Shown here: positions 55,754 through 63,306 of the stretch, piece by piece | Position numbering within the stretch: the first letter of the stretch is position 1 | Layout: every line of letters starts with the position of its first letter | Source: Rubinisphaera italica | Lineage (GTDB): Bacteria; Planctomycetota; Planctomycetia; Planctomycetales; Planctomycetaceae | Length of the DNA: 64,000 nt | Assembly (NCBI RefSeq): GCF_007859715.1 | Contig: NZ_SJPG01000001.1 | Span: 3,436,728-3,500,727, forward strand | Reading direction: 5' to 3' | Translations under genes and position numbers: made by a program | Notes under the pieces: generated by a model | Databases searched by the model: none | Seen by the model: the letters and a program-made list of their open reading frames with translations, nothing else | Told to the model about the DNA's origin: nothing

Positions 55754-56881
55754 ATGCGTTCATACGCCTATCCTGTTATGATTTATGGAATTGTTTTGAC
55801 CAGCTGCCTGTTGATGCCAGTCAACTCCTGCACTGCTCAACCTGCTGCCGACCCGAGTTTGCCTTCCGGTACACAACTTGTGATCAAGAGGGATGCAATT
55901 CATTTGATTTCTCCGGACCAGTTCCGTGTGCCGATCAGTCTCAAGCCAACTCGTCAGCTGGATGTGCGGTCTCTGGTCGAAGGCATTGTGCAGAATGTCC
56001 GCGTCAAAACAGGAGCGAAAGTCAGTGCTCAGGAAGAAGTCCTGCGAATTGAATCTGCCAAGGCGACCAAGCTGTTGGAAAGAGCCAAAGCAAACGTGAA
56101 AGCTGCGACCCTGCGTCGCGATCTGGCAAAAACCCAGGTTGGTGAAGGAAAACAACCACAGGCCGCTCTCGACTTGGCAGAAGCCGAACTCGATGTCGCA
56201 GAAGTCGATCTCGATTTGGCTCAGCTGAATTTTGATAACACTTCTGTCAGAGCACCCTTTCAGGGGGAAATCCTGCAGGTGAATGCTGTTCAAGGTGCCT
56301 TTGTCAATGAAGGGGATTTGCTGATGTCCCTGCGCGATTCTTCGGAACTTTCTGTCCGAATCCCCGTAAATCGCAATGACGTCAAAGCTGGTGACCAGAT
56401 GGAAGTCACCCTCGACAATGGCTCGGTCAGTGGAACTGTTCAGACGATTTTGCCTCTCACTGAAGAGTGGCAGGCACTGCGTCAACTCGTCGACACGGCT
56501 GCCATTGCCGTAGTCGTGATCGATAATAAATCAGGCAAATATCATGATGGACAAACCGCTTATTCCAATATCGTTCCACGCCAGCCCGTAATCGAACTGG
56601 CAAACACTTCATTGAACAACTCAGAAACAGGAACTCGAATTGTTCAGGTTATTCGTGACCATGTCGTTCGCGATATTGAAGTGGAACTTCTCGGACCAGT
56701 CGGTGAAGGTCGTTCGTATGTGACCGGCCCTCTACAGGATCGGGATGAGCTGATTACGGAAAGTTCTCAATCGCTGGTCGATGGGACTGTAGTTATTCCC
56801 GCGAATCCTGCAAAACCTGACTCTACCCCTCAAAAACCAGGGAATACTCCAGCAACTCCAGGCAATTCCCCAGCTTTCTAA
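55754..56881 (+). CDS. HlyD/RND-type periplasmic adaptor-like protein
   Basis: A 375-residue exported protein. ATG 55754, with GGAGA six bases upstream, opens a signal peptide (VMIYGIVLTSCLLMPVNS). The membrane-fusion layout is a biotinyl-lipoyl-like half (VEGIVQNVRVKTGAKVSAQE), a short helical hairpin (LDLAEAELDVAEVDLDLAQL), the second half (SVRAPFQGEILQVNAVQGAF) and a beta barrel. The end is Pro/Ala-rich (TPQKPGNTPATPGNSPAF). Such proteins link inner-membrane pumps to the outer membrane, but no pump gene is adjacent. It could also be a regulator of an outer-membrane system. Confidence 0.85.
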   Translation: MRSYAYPVMIYGIVLTSCLLMPVNSCTAQPAADPSLPSGTQLVIKRDAIHLISPDQFRVPISLKPTRQLDVRSLVEGIVQNVRVKTGAKVSAQEEVLRIESAKATKLLERAKANVKAATLRRDLAKTQVGEGKQPQAALDLAEAELDVAEVDLDLAQLNFDNTSVRAPFQGEILQVNAVQGAFVNEGDLLMSLRDSSELSVRIPVNRNDVKAGDQMEVTLDNGSVSGTVQTILPLTEEWQALRQLVDTAAIAVVVIDNKSGKYHDGQTAYSNIVPRQPVIELANTSLNNSETGTRIVQVIRDHVVRDIEVELLGPVGEGRSYVTGPLQDRDELITESSQSLVDGTVVIPANPAKPDSTPQKPGNTPATPGNSPAF

Positions 56882-56999
56882 GCGGACTCATTTATAAGAC
56901 CAGTGTGGTGATAATTCGTCTTTTCCTCATCCGTACAGGGCGATATACTGCCACCAACTCTTTATCTATGGGCTGAGTTTTTAAGCAAGGATGCTGCCG

Positions 57000-58181
57000 A
57001 TGTGGTACGACGTTGTCTGCCTCGTGATTCTCGCGCTGTCTGTGTGGCGCGGGTTGGTCAAAGGATTTGTCTGGCAACTGGCGACAATTGCCGGGCTGGT
57101 TATCTGTTTCGTATTTGCGGAAACAGTCTCGCTCGCTATCGCGCCGATGACGGGTCTCCAAGAACCATTGAGCCGCTGGGTTTCGATTCTTGGCCTCTAT
57201 ATTGTTGGCTCGTTTGTTGCCTTTGCAATTGCCCGAACCATAAAAGGTGGGCTTGAAAAAGCAAAATTCGATGATTACGACCGCCATCTGGGAGCGATTT
57301 TCGGAGCCATTAAAGGGGCCATCATCTGTCTGGTCGTTTCGTTCTTCATGTTTACAATGACAGAGAACACACGAGAAACCGTCATACACTCTAATGCGGG
57401 TTATGCTTCGGCTGTGCTGTTTGAGCAGATTTATCCCGTCCTCCCAGGTGAGCTAGAAGCATTGTTAGAGCCCTATATGGATGGTTTTGATAAAGATTCC
57501 ATCGCAAAACACAAGCACGATCATCCTGTTGGAAATGGTTATCTCGGCAGTGATACTCACGATCACGAAGAAGATCATGACGATCACGATGGACACGACC
57601 ACGGAGATTCTTCCGTCACACCTTTGCCAAATCCTTTTGGCAACAATAACAATTCGACTCCAAGCCCAACCATTCAGCAAATGGTCCAGCAAATCCCCGG
57701 CCTCTTCGGAGAAGATCTGCAACAGATCGTCTACAAGTCGATTGAAAATACAAGCCCGGAAGATCGAGCCGATCTCATCAAGGAACTCAGCACGGGGATG
57801 CCGGGGCTGATCCGTCAGGTCGCCGACCAGTGGAAAAACGGCCGTCCTCCAGAAGTTAAAGCCAATACTGAGACCGACTGGAAACAACACCGGGCAACGC
57901 TGCTCAAAGAAATTGCCGGCGTCTATTCCGACCATCTCGATGCCCAGCAGTCGATTATGGAAGAAGTCGTCTACGCCTTGCAGGGCGTTCCGGATTCCGT
58001 CACCGTCGCTGTTCTGGAAGACTGGCATGCCGATCTATTGAAAAATTCACCAGATCCCGATCCAACAACCGATCTCTACACACGCCTCGATCAACGCGTC
58101 TTCAATCAGCTCAACAAAGCCCGCATCTCGCTGGGCTCATTGCCATCAGATTTGCAGAATCGACTGAGTAATCTTCGGTAG
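57000..58181 (+). CDS. CvpA-family membrane protein with His/Asp-rich loop
   Basis: A 393-residue protein. ATG 57000 is preferred over 56991, since AAGGA lies eight bases before it. Residues 1-130 form the CvpA domain with about four membrane spans (YDVVCLVILALSVWRGLVKG, ATIAGLVICFVFAETVSLAI, VSILGLYIVGSFVAFAIART, AIKGAIICLVVSFFMFTM). CvpA proteins are tied to colicin V production and purF regulation in E. coli and to envelope function in others. Residues 171-201 are very rich in His and Asp (THDHEEDHDDHDGHDHGDSS), probably metal-binding. The remaining helical region (about 215-390) is of unknown type. Confidence 0.88.
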   Translation: MWYDVVCLVILALSVWRGLVKGFVWQLATIAGLVICFVFAETVSLAIAPMTGLQEPLSRWVSILGLYIVGSFVAFAIARTIKGGLEKAKFDDYDRHLGAIFGAIKGAIICLVVSFFMFTMTENTRETVIHSNAGYASAVLFEQIYPVLPGELEALLEPYMDGFDKDSIAKHKHDHPVGNGYLGSDTHDHEEDHDDHDGHDHGDSSVTPLPNPFGNNNNSTPSPTIQQMVQQIPGLFGEDLQQIVYKSIENTSPEDRADLIKELSTGMPGLIRQVADQWKNGRPPEVKANTETDWKQHRATLLKEIAGVYSDHLDAQQSIMEEVVYALQGVPDSVTVAVLEDWHADLLKNSPDPDPTTDLYTRLDQRVFNQLNKARISLGSLPSDLQNRLSNLR

Positions 58182-58198
58182 GCACAATCATTTCGAAC

Positions 58199-58225
58199 GT
58201 GCCACGGCTCACAGAGCCGTGGCAC
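58199..58225. repeat. Repeat family R2, perfect hairpin
   Basis: GTGCCACGGCTC and GAGCCGTGGCAC are perfect 12-base arms around ACA. The same core occurs in the two-armed copy at 214-282. It lies between the convergent CvpA and agmatine deiminase genes but lacks a T-tract. Confidence 0.85.
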
Positions 58226-58234
58226 CGTAAAAAA

Positions 58235-59272
58235 CTACATCCCCTGCTGCATACTCGCACAGTGAAATGCTCCCAGTCCCCAGACGAGATCGCTCGCATC
58301 GATGCCGATTATTTCTCGATCGGGAAATTGTTCCTGCAATATGGATTTGGCCTGTTCATCCTGCTTACAGCGGAAGGTCGGCACGATCACAAAGCCATTT
58401 CCGACATAAAAGTTGGCATAAGAGGCGGGAAGTTGATGGTCTTCATACATCACCGGTTCTGGAAGTGGTAAGCGAATGATATTGAACGGCTGATTGTGCA
58501 GATCGCGAAAGCTCTTGAACTGTTTGTGCATGCTTTGCAATAACGGAAAACCAGGATCGCCTTCACAATCCGTCCAGCTGGCCACGATATTCGTTGCTGA
58601 AGTAAATCGGGCGAGTTGATCGATGTGGGCGTCGGTATCATCCCCAGCCAGAGAGCCATCTTCGACATCAAACAACCAGAGCACCTTGTCGGCCCCACTC
58701 ACATCGCACAACGCCCGTTCGATTTCCTCTTTTGTCGACTGAGAATTCCGATTTGGATTCAGCAGGCATTGAGAAGTGACCAGCAGAACTCCTGCTCCGT
58801 TATTCTCAACACTGCCCCCTTCCATAATCAATCCAGGCGAATAATGATCGAACCCCAAAATCTCGGCGACTTTTCCGGGCACAGCATTGTCACAGTCAAA
58901 GGGAGGATACTTGCCGCCCCAGGCATTGTATTCCCAATCGATCATCAAGGGTGGCATCTCTGGTTGAGTTAGAAACCACGGACCATGATCGCGAACCCAG
59001 CAATCGTTAGTCGGCACATCGTGCAGAAATACATTTTCTACATGACCGACCAATTCCTTCGCCTGAGTCAGGGCATCGCCACTGGCAAGAATATTGACGG
59101 ATTCAAACCGCGAGATCTGTCGGGCAAATTCTGCGAAGACTTGCGGAACCGGTTCGAACTTTCCAGGCCAGGACTTTCGATTGTGCGGCCACGACAACCA
59201 GGTTGCTGCATGAGATTCCCACTCAGCCGGCCAACGGTAACCCATTTCTTTGGGCGTTAACATTTCAACCAT
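58235..59272 (-). CDS. aguA: Agmatine deiminase
   Basis: A 345-residue enzyme that converts agmatine to N-carbamoylputrescine and ammonia. Family features: YRWPAEWESHAATWLSWPHN, NVFLHDVPTNDCWVRDHGPW, MEGGSVENNGAGVLLVTSQC (loop after the metal-free active site), DTDAHIDQLARF with the catalytic His, and the nucleophile Cys338 in GAFHCASMQQ. ATG 59272 overlaps the aguB stop by eight bases (ATGGTTGA); ATG 59263 is an alternative. The overlap shows translational coupling with aguB. Confidence 0.95.
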   Translation of the reverse strand: MVEMLTPKEMGYRWPAEWESHAATWLSWPHNRKSWPGKFEPVPQVFAEFARQISRFESVNILASGDALTQAKELVGHVENVFLHDVPTNDCWVRDHGPWFLTQPEMPPLMIDWEYNAWGGKYPPFDCDNAVPGKVAEILGFDHYSPGLIMEGGSVENNGAGVLLVTSQCLLNPNRNSQSTKEEIERALCDVSGADKVLWLFDVEDGSLAGDDTDAHIDQLARFTSATNIVASWTDCEGDPGFPLLQSMHKQFKSFRDLHNQPFNIIRLPLPEPVMYEDHQLPASYANFYVGNGFVIVPTFRCKQDEQAKSILQEQFPDREIIGIDASDLVWGLGAFHCASMQQGM

Positions 59273-60158
59273 TAGTCGAAGCATCCAGAAAACGCTTGCA
59301 TAATCCACCGTAGGCATCAATGCGTCGATCCCGCAGGAATGGCCAGTGCGTTCGAGCAGTATTGATGAGCGAAAGATCGCAGTCCACGTGCAGTATTTCT
59401 TCTTCTGAGTGGGAGGCTTTTGTCAAAATATTGCCGTAGGGATCGGTCACAAAAGAGCCTCCCCAAAATTCGATCTCCCCTTCTGCACCGACGCGATTGG
59501 GAGCAACAACATAGACACCATTGGCGATCGAATGCGAACGCATCATCGTTTGCCAGGCAGCATACTGACTTTCGCCGAACTCCTCTTTTTCACTCGGATG
59601 CCAGCCGATAGCCGTTGGGTAGACTAGAATTTCTGCTCCGGTCAGAGCCGTCAAGCGAGCCGCTTCAGGGAACCACTGATCCCAACAGACACACACGCCT
59701 ATCCGACCGTATCGCGTGTCGAAACTGCGAAACCCCAGATCACCCGGTGTGAAATAAAACTTCTCGTAATAAAGAGGATCATCGGGAATGTGCATTTTCC
59801 TATAGAGACCACAGGTCGATCCATCGACGTCATAGACAACAGCCGTATTGTGATATAGGCCATGAGCACGGCGTTCGAACATCGAAATCACTAACACGAT
59901 TCCCAGTTCACCAGCCAGTTTTCCCATCGATTCGCTAATCGGCCCCGGAATTGGCTCGGCTTCCTCAAAACGGACATGCTCTTCTGTCTGGCAGGGATAA
60001 AGTCCGTGAAACAGTTCCTGAAGACAGACGACATTTGAGCCAGCTTGAGCAGCCTGGCGTATTTTATTTTCCGCATGAGCAACATTGGTCGCTTTGTCGG
60101 AGACGCAGGACATTTGAATGGCGGCGATGGAAATTGATTTTTTATTTTGATTTATCAT
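59265..60158 (-). CDS. aguB: N-carbamoylputrescine amidase
   Basis: A 297-residue nitrilase-superfamily enzyme that turns N-carbamoylputrescine into putrescine, CO2 and ammonia. The Glu-Lys-Cys triad is visible: Glu48 in VVCLQELFHGLYPCQ, Lys121 in GLYRKMHIPDDPLYYEK, and Cys158 in GVCVCWDQWFPEAARL. The segments FTPGDLGFRSF and YPTAIGWHPSEKEEFGE are typical of this branch. It is directly upstream of and overlaps aguA, completing the arginine-decarboxylase-type route from agmatine to putrescine. An arginine decarboxylase gene is not in the window. The start ATG 60158 has a poor ribosome site. Confidence 0.95.
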   Translation of the reverse strand: MINQNKKSISIAAIQMSCVSDKATNVAHAENKIRQAAQAGSNVVCLQELFHGLYPCQTEEHVRFEEAEPIPGPISESMGKLAGELGIVLVISMFERRAHGLYHNTAVVYDVDGSTCGLYRKMHIPDDPLYYEKFYFTPGDLGFRSFDTRYGRIGVCVCWDQWFPEAARLTALTGAEILVYPTAIGWHPSEKEEFGESQYAAWQTMMRSHSIANGVYVVAPNRVGAEGEIEFWGGSFVTDPYGNILTKASHSEEEILHVDCDLSLINTARTHWPFLRDRRIDAYGGLCKRFLDASTNG

Positions 60159-60223
60159 TGAGGATAAGGATAGATTTGAATTGTTTTAAAAAAATTCGGA
60201 AGTTGAGGAAACAGCGATTCGGA

Positions 60224-60306
60224 GGGTGGCGGGGGCGCTCCGCATTAGCGGAAGCCCCCGAAAGTTAACGATTCGGGGGCTTCTCTTCGAGAGCGCCCCG
60301 CCACCC
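60224..60306. repeat. Repeat family R3, second copy
   Basis: Outer arms GGGTGGCGGGGGCGCTC and GAGCGCCCCGCCACCC pair with one bulge; inner arms AAGCCCCCGAA and TTCGGGGGCTT pair perfectly. The design is the same as at 7824-7907. It lies between the second sulfatase gene and aguB. Confidence 0.85.
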
Positions 60307-60364
60307 ATTATCGTTTTTTGATAATCAAGTTTTAATAAGAGTTCCAGATCCTTAAATGTTCTGG

Positions 60365-60394
60365 GTGCTGTGCTTTGCTACGACCCCAGCCCCC
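60365..60394. repeat. Repeat family R7, partial copy
   Basis: GTGCTGTGCTTTGCTACGAC followed by CCCAGCCCCC matches the reverse complement of the R7 core (GGGGTCGTAGCAAAGC). Only one arm is clear. Confidence 0.55.
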
Positions 60395-60413
60395 AAGTTT
60401 ATCAAAACTGGCA

Positions 60414-61733
60414 TCAATCGACTGGCCACCAGTTATTGATTTCCTTCGTCAATTTTGACACCAGTTCCGGCTTTGATTCTGCTAGGTTTTTCTTCTCGAA
60501 CGGATCAGCCGTAATGTGGAACAATTCCACTGGTGCGTCTGGTTCGCGACCTTTGTGCGGCAGGATCAGTTTCCATTCTCCATCAATCACCCAGCGGAAG
60601 CGGAGTGATGCGACAGGATCGGTCATGTGCTGAATATCATGTTCCAGGATTTCACCAAAGATTTTGTGTCGCGACTTCACCGCTTCGGCATCCAGCAGAT
60701 TTATCCCATCCATTTCCGGAGTGATTTCCGACTCAAGCCCCACGGCATGCAAAACGGTCGGTACAAGATCAATCGAACTGGCCAGATCAGTTTCGTTCAT
60801 CTGCGGCTGCACATGACCTTTCCAGCGAACCATGATCGGTGTGCGGGTTCCACCATCGTATTGGGATCGCTTGGAGCGAGGTGCATATCGTGACGCATTT
60901 TCTTCTGTAATCCATCCATTATCACAGACATAAAGAAAAATCGTATCCTCGGCCAACCCTTTGCCATCAATAAAGTCGATCAACTCGCCACAAGTTTCAT
61001 CAAACCATTCGCACATCGCCCAATATTTGGCAATCGACAAATGCGGAGTTTTCTCTTTGTACTTATCAAGCAGACGCTGCGGAGGATTGTGTGGTGTGTG
61101 AGGCAAAAAAGGAGCGTAATACACGAAAAATGGTTTCTCTTCTTCGATTGCCATATCCACAAACTCTTTGACGGGCTCAAGACCTCCCCGACCAATTTTC
61201 AATCCCAGATCCCCATGTCGCCCACCCCGCGTGCGGTCGCCGTGTGTCATGCCGTGAGTGAATCCGCCTTTAGAGAAGTGACCTTCCCACCATTTTCCGG
61301 ATTGATGACTCAAATATCCCTTCTTCTGCAGAATCTCGGCGAGTTTAGGATCATCATCAATTTGCTTCAGATATTCATTGCGGATTTTTAGGTACTCTTT
61401 GCTGGCAAATTGTTTCCTTTTAGGAAGGTCTTTCAATTTGGCTGGCGGCGGAGGGTCGTTGCCCACAACACCATGCTGGTGGGGATAAAGCCCAGTAACC
61501 ATTGTCGCTAATGATGGACGACAGAGACTGTCGGGCACATAGCCCCGGCGAAACGTAATCGATTCAGCAGCCAGTCGATCCAGATGCGGTGTCTGAATCT
61601 CGGGGTGTCCCATGAAGCCGTAATCGGTCCAGGCTTGGTCGTCAGAAATAATCAGCACAATATTCGGAGATTTTGCCTCCAAATTTGATGCCGCTAAACA
61701 GACAAATAGAATCACAATTGCATATAATCTCAT
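60414..61733 (-). CDS. Secreted sulfatase with a non-standard CRPSL motif
   Basis: A 439-residue S1-family sulfatase with a signal peptide (about 1-20). The metal site is VLIISDDQAWTDYGFMGHP and the modification region is DSLCRPSLATMVTGLYPHQH: Cys71 is present, but Leu75 replaces the Arg of the CxPSR consensus. Later parts are VYYAPFLPHTPHNPPQRLLD and FLYVCDNGWITEENASRYAP. The alternative is that it belongs to a subfamily with another route to formylglycine or a changed pocket. The substrate is unknown. It lies upstream of the agu genes on the same strand, separated by about 250 bases and two repeats. Confidence 0.88.
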   Translation of the reverse strand: MRLYAIVILFVCLAASNLEAKSPNIVLIISDDQAWTDYGFMGHPEIQTPHLDRLAAESITFRRGYVPDSLCRPSLATMVTGLYPHQHGVVGNDPPPPAKLKDLPKRKQFASKEYLKIRNEYLKQIDDDPKLAEILQKKGYLSHQSGKWWEGHFSKGGFTHGMTHGDRTRGGRHGDLGLKIGRGGLEPVKEFVDMAIEEEKPFFVYYAPFLPHTPHNPPQRLLDKYKEKTPHLSIAKYWAMCEWFDETCGELIDFIDGKGLAEDTIFLYVCDNGWITEENASRYAPRSKRSQYDGGTRTPIMVRWKGHVQPQMNETDLASSIDLVPTVLHAVGLESEITPEMDGINLLDAEAVKSRHKIFGEILEHDIQHMTDPVASLRFRWVIDGEWKLILPHKGREPDAPVELFHITADPFEKKNLAESKPELVSKLTKEINNWWPVD

Positions 61734-62160
61734 GAGCGCTCAATCCTCTGATCTACCAGTGGTGACTGAAAACTATCGACTCAAGCCGATAGCTTAGAGC
61801 CGTGGGTTGCGGACTAATGTCCCATCATCGCCCACATGCTCTGATAAAATTTCGATTCGCCCAGGGATGATTCTGGCATCGGGGGAATCGTTTTCTCCCA
61901 TAGTTCTCAGGGAAGAATTCGTACTCGATTCGATTTCGCTTCAAGGATGCAATGCGAAGGTTATCCTTTTTTCTGAGTCATTAACCCGCGCCAGCTTTCC
62001 AAAGCTGCGTAACCGTCAAGCCTTCGCCAGATCGAATCATCCATTGATTATGTCGGTCGATTGTCGAATGTGTCAAATGGTCGTCCAGAAACTATTGCAG
62101 AGAGTTTTCCGTTTCATCCGATAATGAGTGATACCGCTTAAGCAGTCATGAGAGATTCTG
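61734..62160. other. Intergenic region, possible short gene
   Basis: A 427-base gap between the divergent sulfatase and kinase genes. A plus-strand frame (61807-62124) is the only candidate gene; see that entry. No repeat of families R1-R7 was seen. Confidence 0.4.
61807..62124 (+). CDS. Doubtful hypothetical small protein
   Basis: A 105-codon frame with TTG start and codon choice like real genes here (TCG, CTC, GTC). An inner ATG at 61867 would give 85 residues, starting MILASGESFSPIVLREEF and ending CRMCQMVVQKLLQRVFRFIR, with a CxxC pair. There is no clear ribosome site and no family was recognised. It ends 36 bases before the Ser/Thr kinase gene on the same strand, so it could be a small partner of that gene or a decayed fragment. 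Confidence 0.3.
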   Translation: MRTNVPSSPTCSDKISIRPGMILASGESFSPIVLREEFVLDSISLQGCNAKVILFSESLTRASFPKLRNRQAFARSNHPLIMSVDCRMCQMVVQKLLQRVFRFIR

Positions 62161-63012
62161 ATGGGGAGCACTACAATCGCCACATTCAAAAGCCGACAAT
62201 TACTTGGAAAATATCGCATCGAGCGCAAACTTGCCGATGGTGGTTATGCTTCGGTGTATCAGGCCTTTGATACCATTGAAGGAATTCGCGTCGCCATCAA
62301 GGCTCCTCATCCCGGTTTTGTGACCGATGATACGCTCAGCGATTTCCGCCGGGAAGTCCGCATGCTGGCCAAGATGGATCATCCGAATATCCTGTCCATC
62401 AAAGATGCCAGCTTTATCGATGATCATTTCGTCATCGTCTATCCACTGGGTGAAAAGACACTTTCAGATCGCCTTCGCAGCCGGATGTCAATTGCGACAA
62501 TCCTTAATGTGACAACCCAAATGCTCGAAGCAACCGCTTACGCGCATTCTCAGAAAATCATACACTGCGATATCAAACCCGAAAACATGCTGATTTTCCC
62601 GAACAATGTTCTCAAACTGACCGACTTCGGAATCGCAAAAATCGCCCAGAAAACAGTCCGCGGAGCCGGGACCGGGACGGTCGGATACATGGCCCCCGAA
62701 CAGGCAATGGGCAAGCCTTCGTTCCGATCGGATGTCTTTTCACTCGGTTTGATCATCTACCGAATGGTCAGCGGACAATGGCCGGAATACCCGTACGACT
62801 GGCCTGGCCCGGGGATTACCAAAGTCCGCAAACGGGTCACCTCAGGCTTTGTCGAATTCCTCGAACGCTCGATTGACCCGCGACCACGCGGACGTTTCCG
62901 GGATGCGATCCACATGCAAAACGTTTTCCGACGCGTTCGACTCAGCGTACTGCGTAAGCACAATTTACCAGCCACGACACCCAGAAACGTGCTGACAAAT
63001 CGCGCTGCGTAG
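62161..63012 (+). CDS. Soluble Ser/Thr protein kinase
   Basis: A 283-residue eukaryotic-type (Hanks) kinase that is almost only the kinase domain, without membrane span or sensor. Gly-rich loop LADGGYASVYQAF (25-37), Lys47 in VAIKAPHP, Glu65, catalytic loop HCDIKPENM (His135-Cys136-Asp137, Asn142), DFG at 155-157 in LTDFGIAK, and GYMAPEQAMGKPSF in the activation segment. The Arg of HRD is Cys, so it is a non-RD kinase, often not dependent on activation-loop phosphorylation. The usual Planctomycete kinases are larger and membrane-bound. The target is unknown. Confidence 0.92.
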   Translation: MGSTTIATFKSRQLLGKYRIERKLADGGYASVYQAFDTIEGIRVAIKAPHPGFVTDDTLSDFRREVRMLAKMDHPNILSIKDASFIDDHFVIVYPLGEKTLSDRLRSRMSIATILNVTTQMLEATAYAHSQKIIHCDIKPENMLIFPNNVLKLTDFGIAKIAQKTVRGAGTGTVGYMAPEQAMGKPSFRSDVFSLGLIIYRMVSGQWPEYPYDWPGPGITKVRKRVTSGFVEFLERSIDPRPRGRFRDAIHMQNVFRRVRLSVLRKHNLPATTPRNVLTNRAA

Positions 63013-63038
63013 TTGACAGCTATTGTGCTAATTGAGTG

Positions 63039-63071
63039 GCTGGGGTCGTAGCGCAGCGAAGCCTCCAGATC
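63039..63071. repeat. Repeat family R7, partial copy
   Basis: GCTGGGGTCGTAGCGCAGCG then AAGCCTCCAGATC matches the left arm of the R7 element at 46036-46105. It is the first of three repeats packed between the kinase and TPR genes. Confidence 0.6.
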
Positions 63072-63093
63072 TTCACCATTGATTTTTGTCGCC

Positions 63094-63210
63094 TTACCCT
63101 CTGAAAGAGGGTTAGAGTGAGAAGCAAACAGTGTGGATTGCAATATGCACGTCGAAGTGATCCCCTCATCCGGCCTTCGGCCACCTTCTCCCCAGAGGAG
63201 AAGGAAAGTG
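63094..63210. repeat. Repeat family R4, reverse-orientation copy
   Basis: TTACCCTCTGAAAGAGGGTTAGAGTGAG and GTCGAAGTGATCCCCTCATC with GGCCTTCGGCC are the reverse-oriented parts of the repeat at 18851-18958. The GGCCGAAGGCC-type hairpin is conserved. Confidence 0.7.
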
Positions 63211-63241
63211 AGTTATGTATAAACAATAGGAGCACCGCAAG

Positions 63242-63294
63242 GGCGTGGTGAATTCGATTTCCACGCCCATCACTTCGTTCTGAGCGTGCCACCC
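63242..63294. repeat. Repeat family R6, partial copy
   Basis: GGCGTGG...CCACGCC and the right end GTGCCACCC match the element at 34576-34657, including CCCATC-CTTCGTT; the left terminus is missing. It ends 13 bases before the TPR gene's stop. Confidence 0.7.
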
Positions 63295-63306
63295 TAATCG
63301 ATAATT

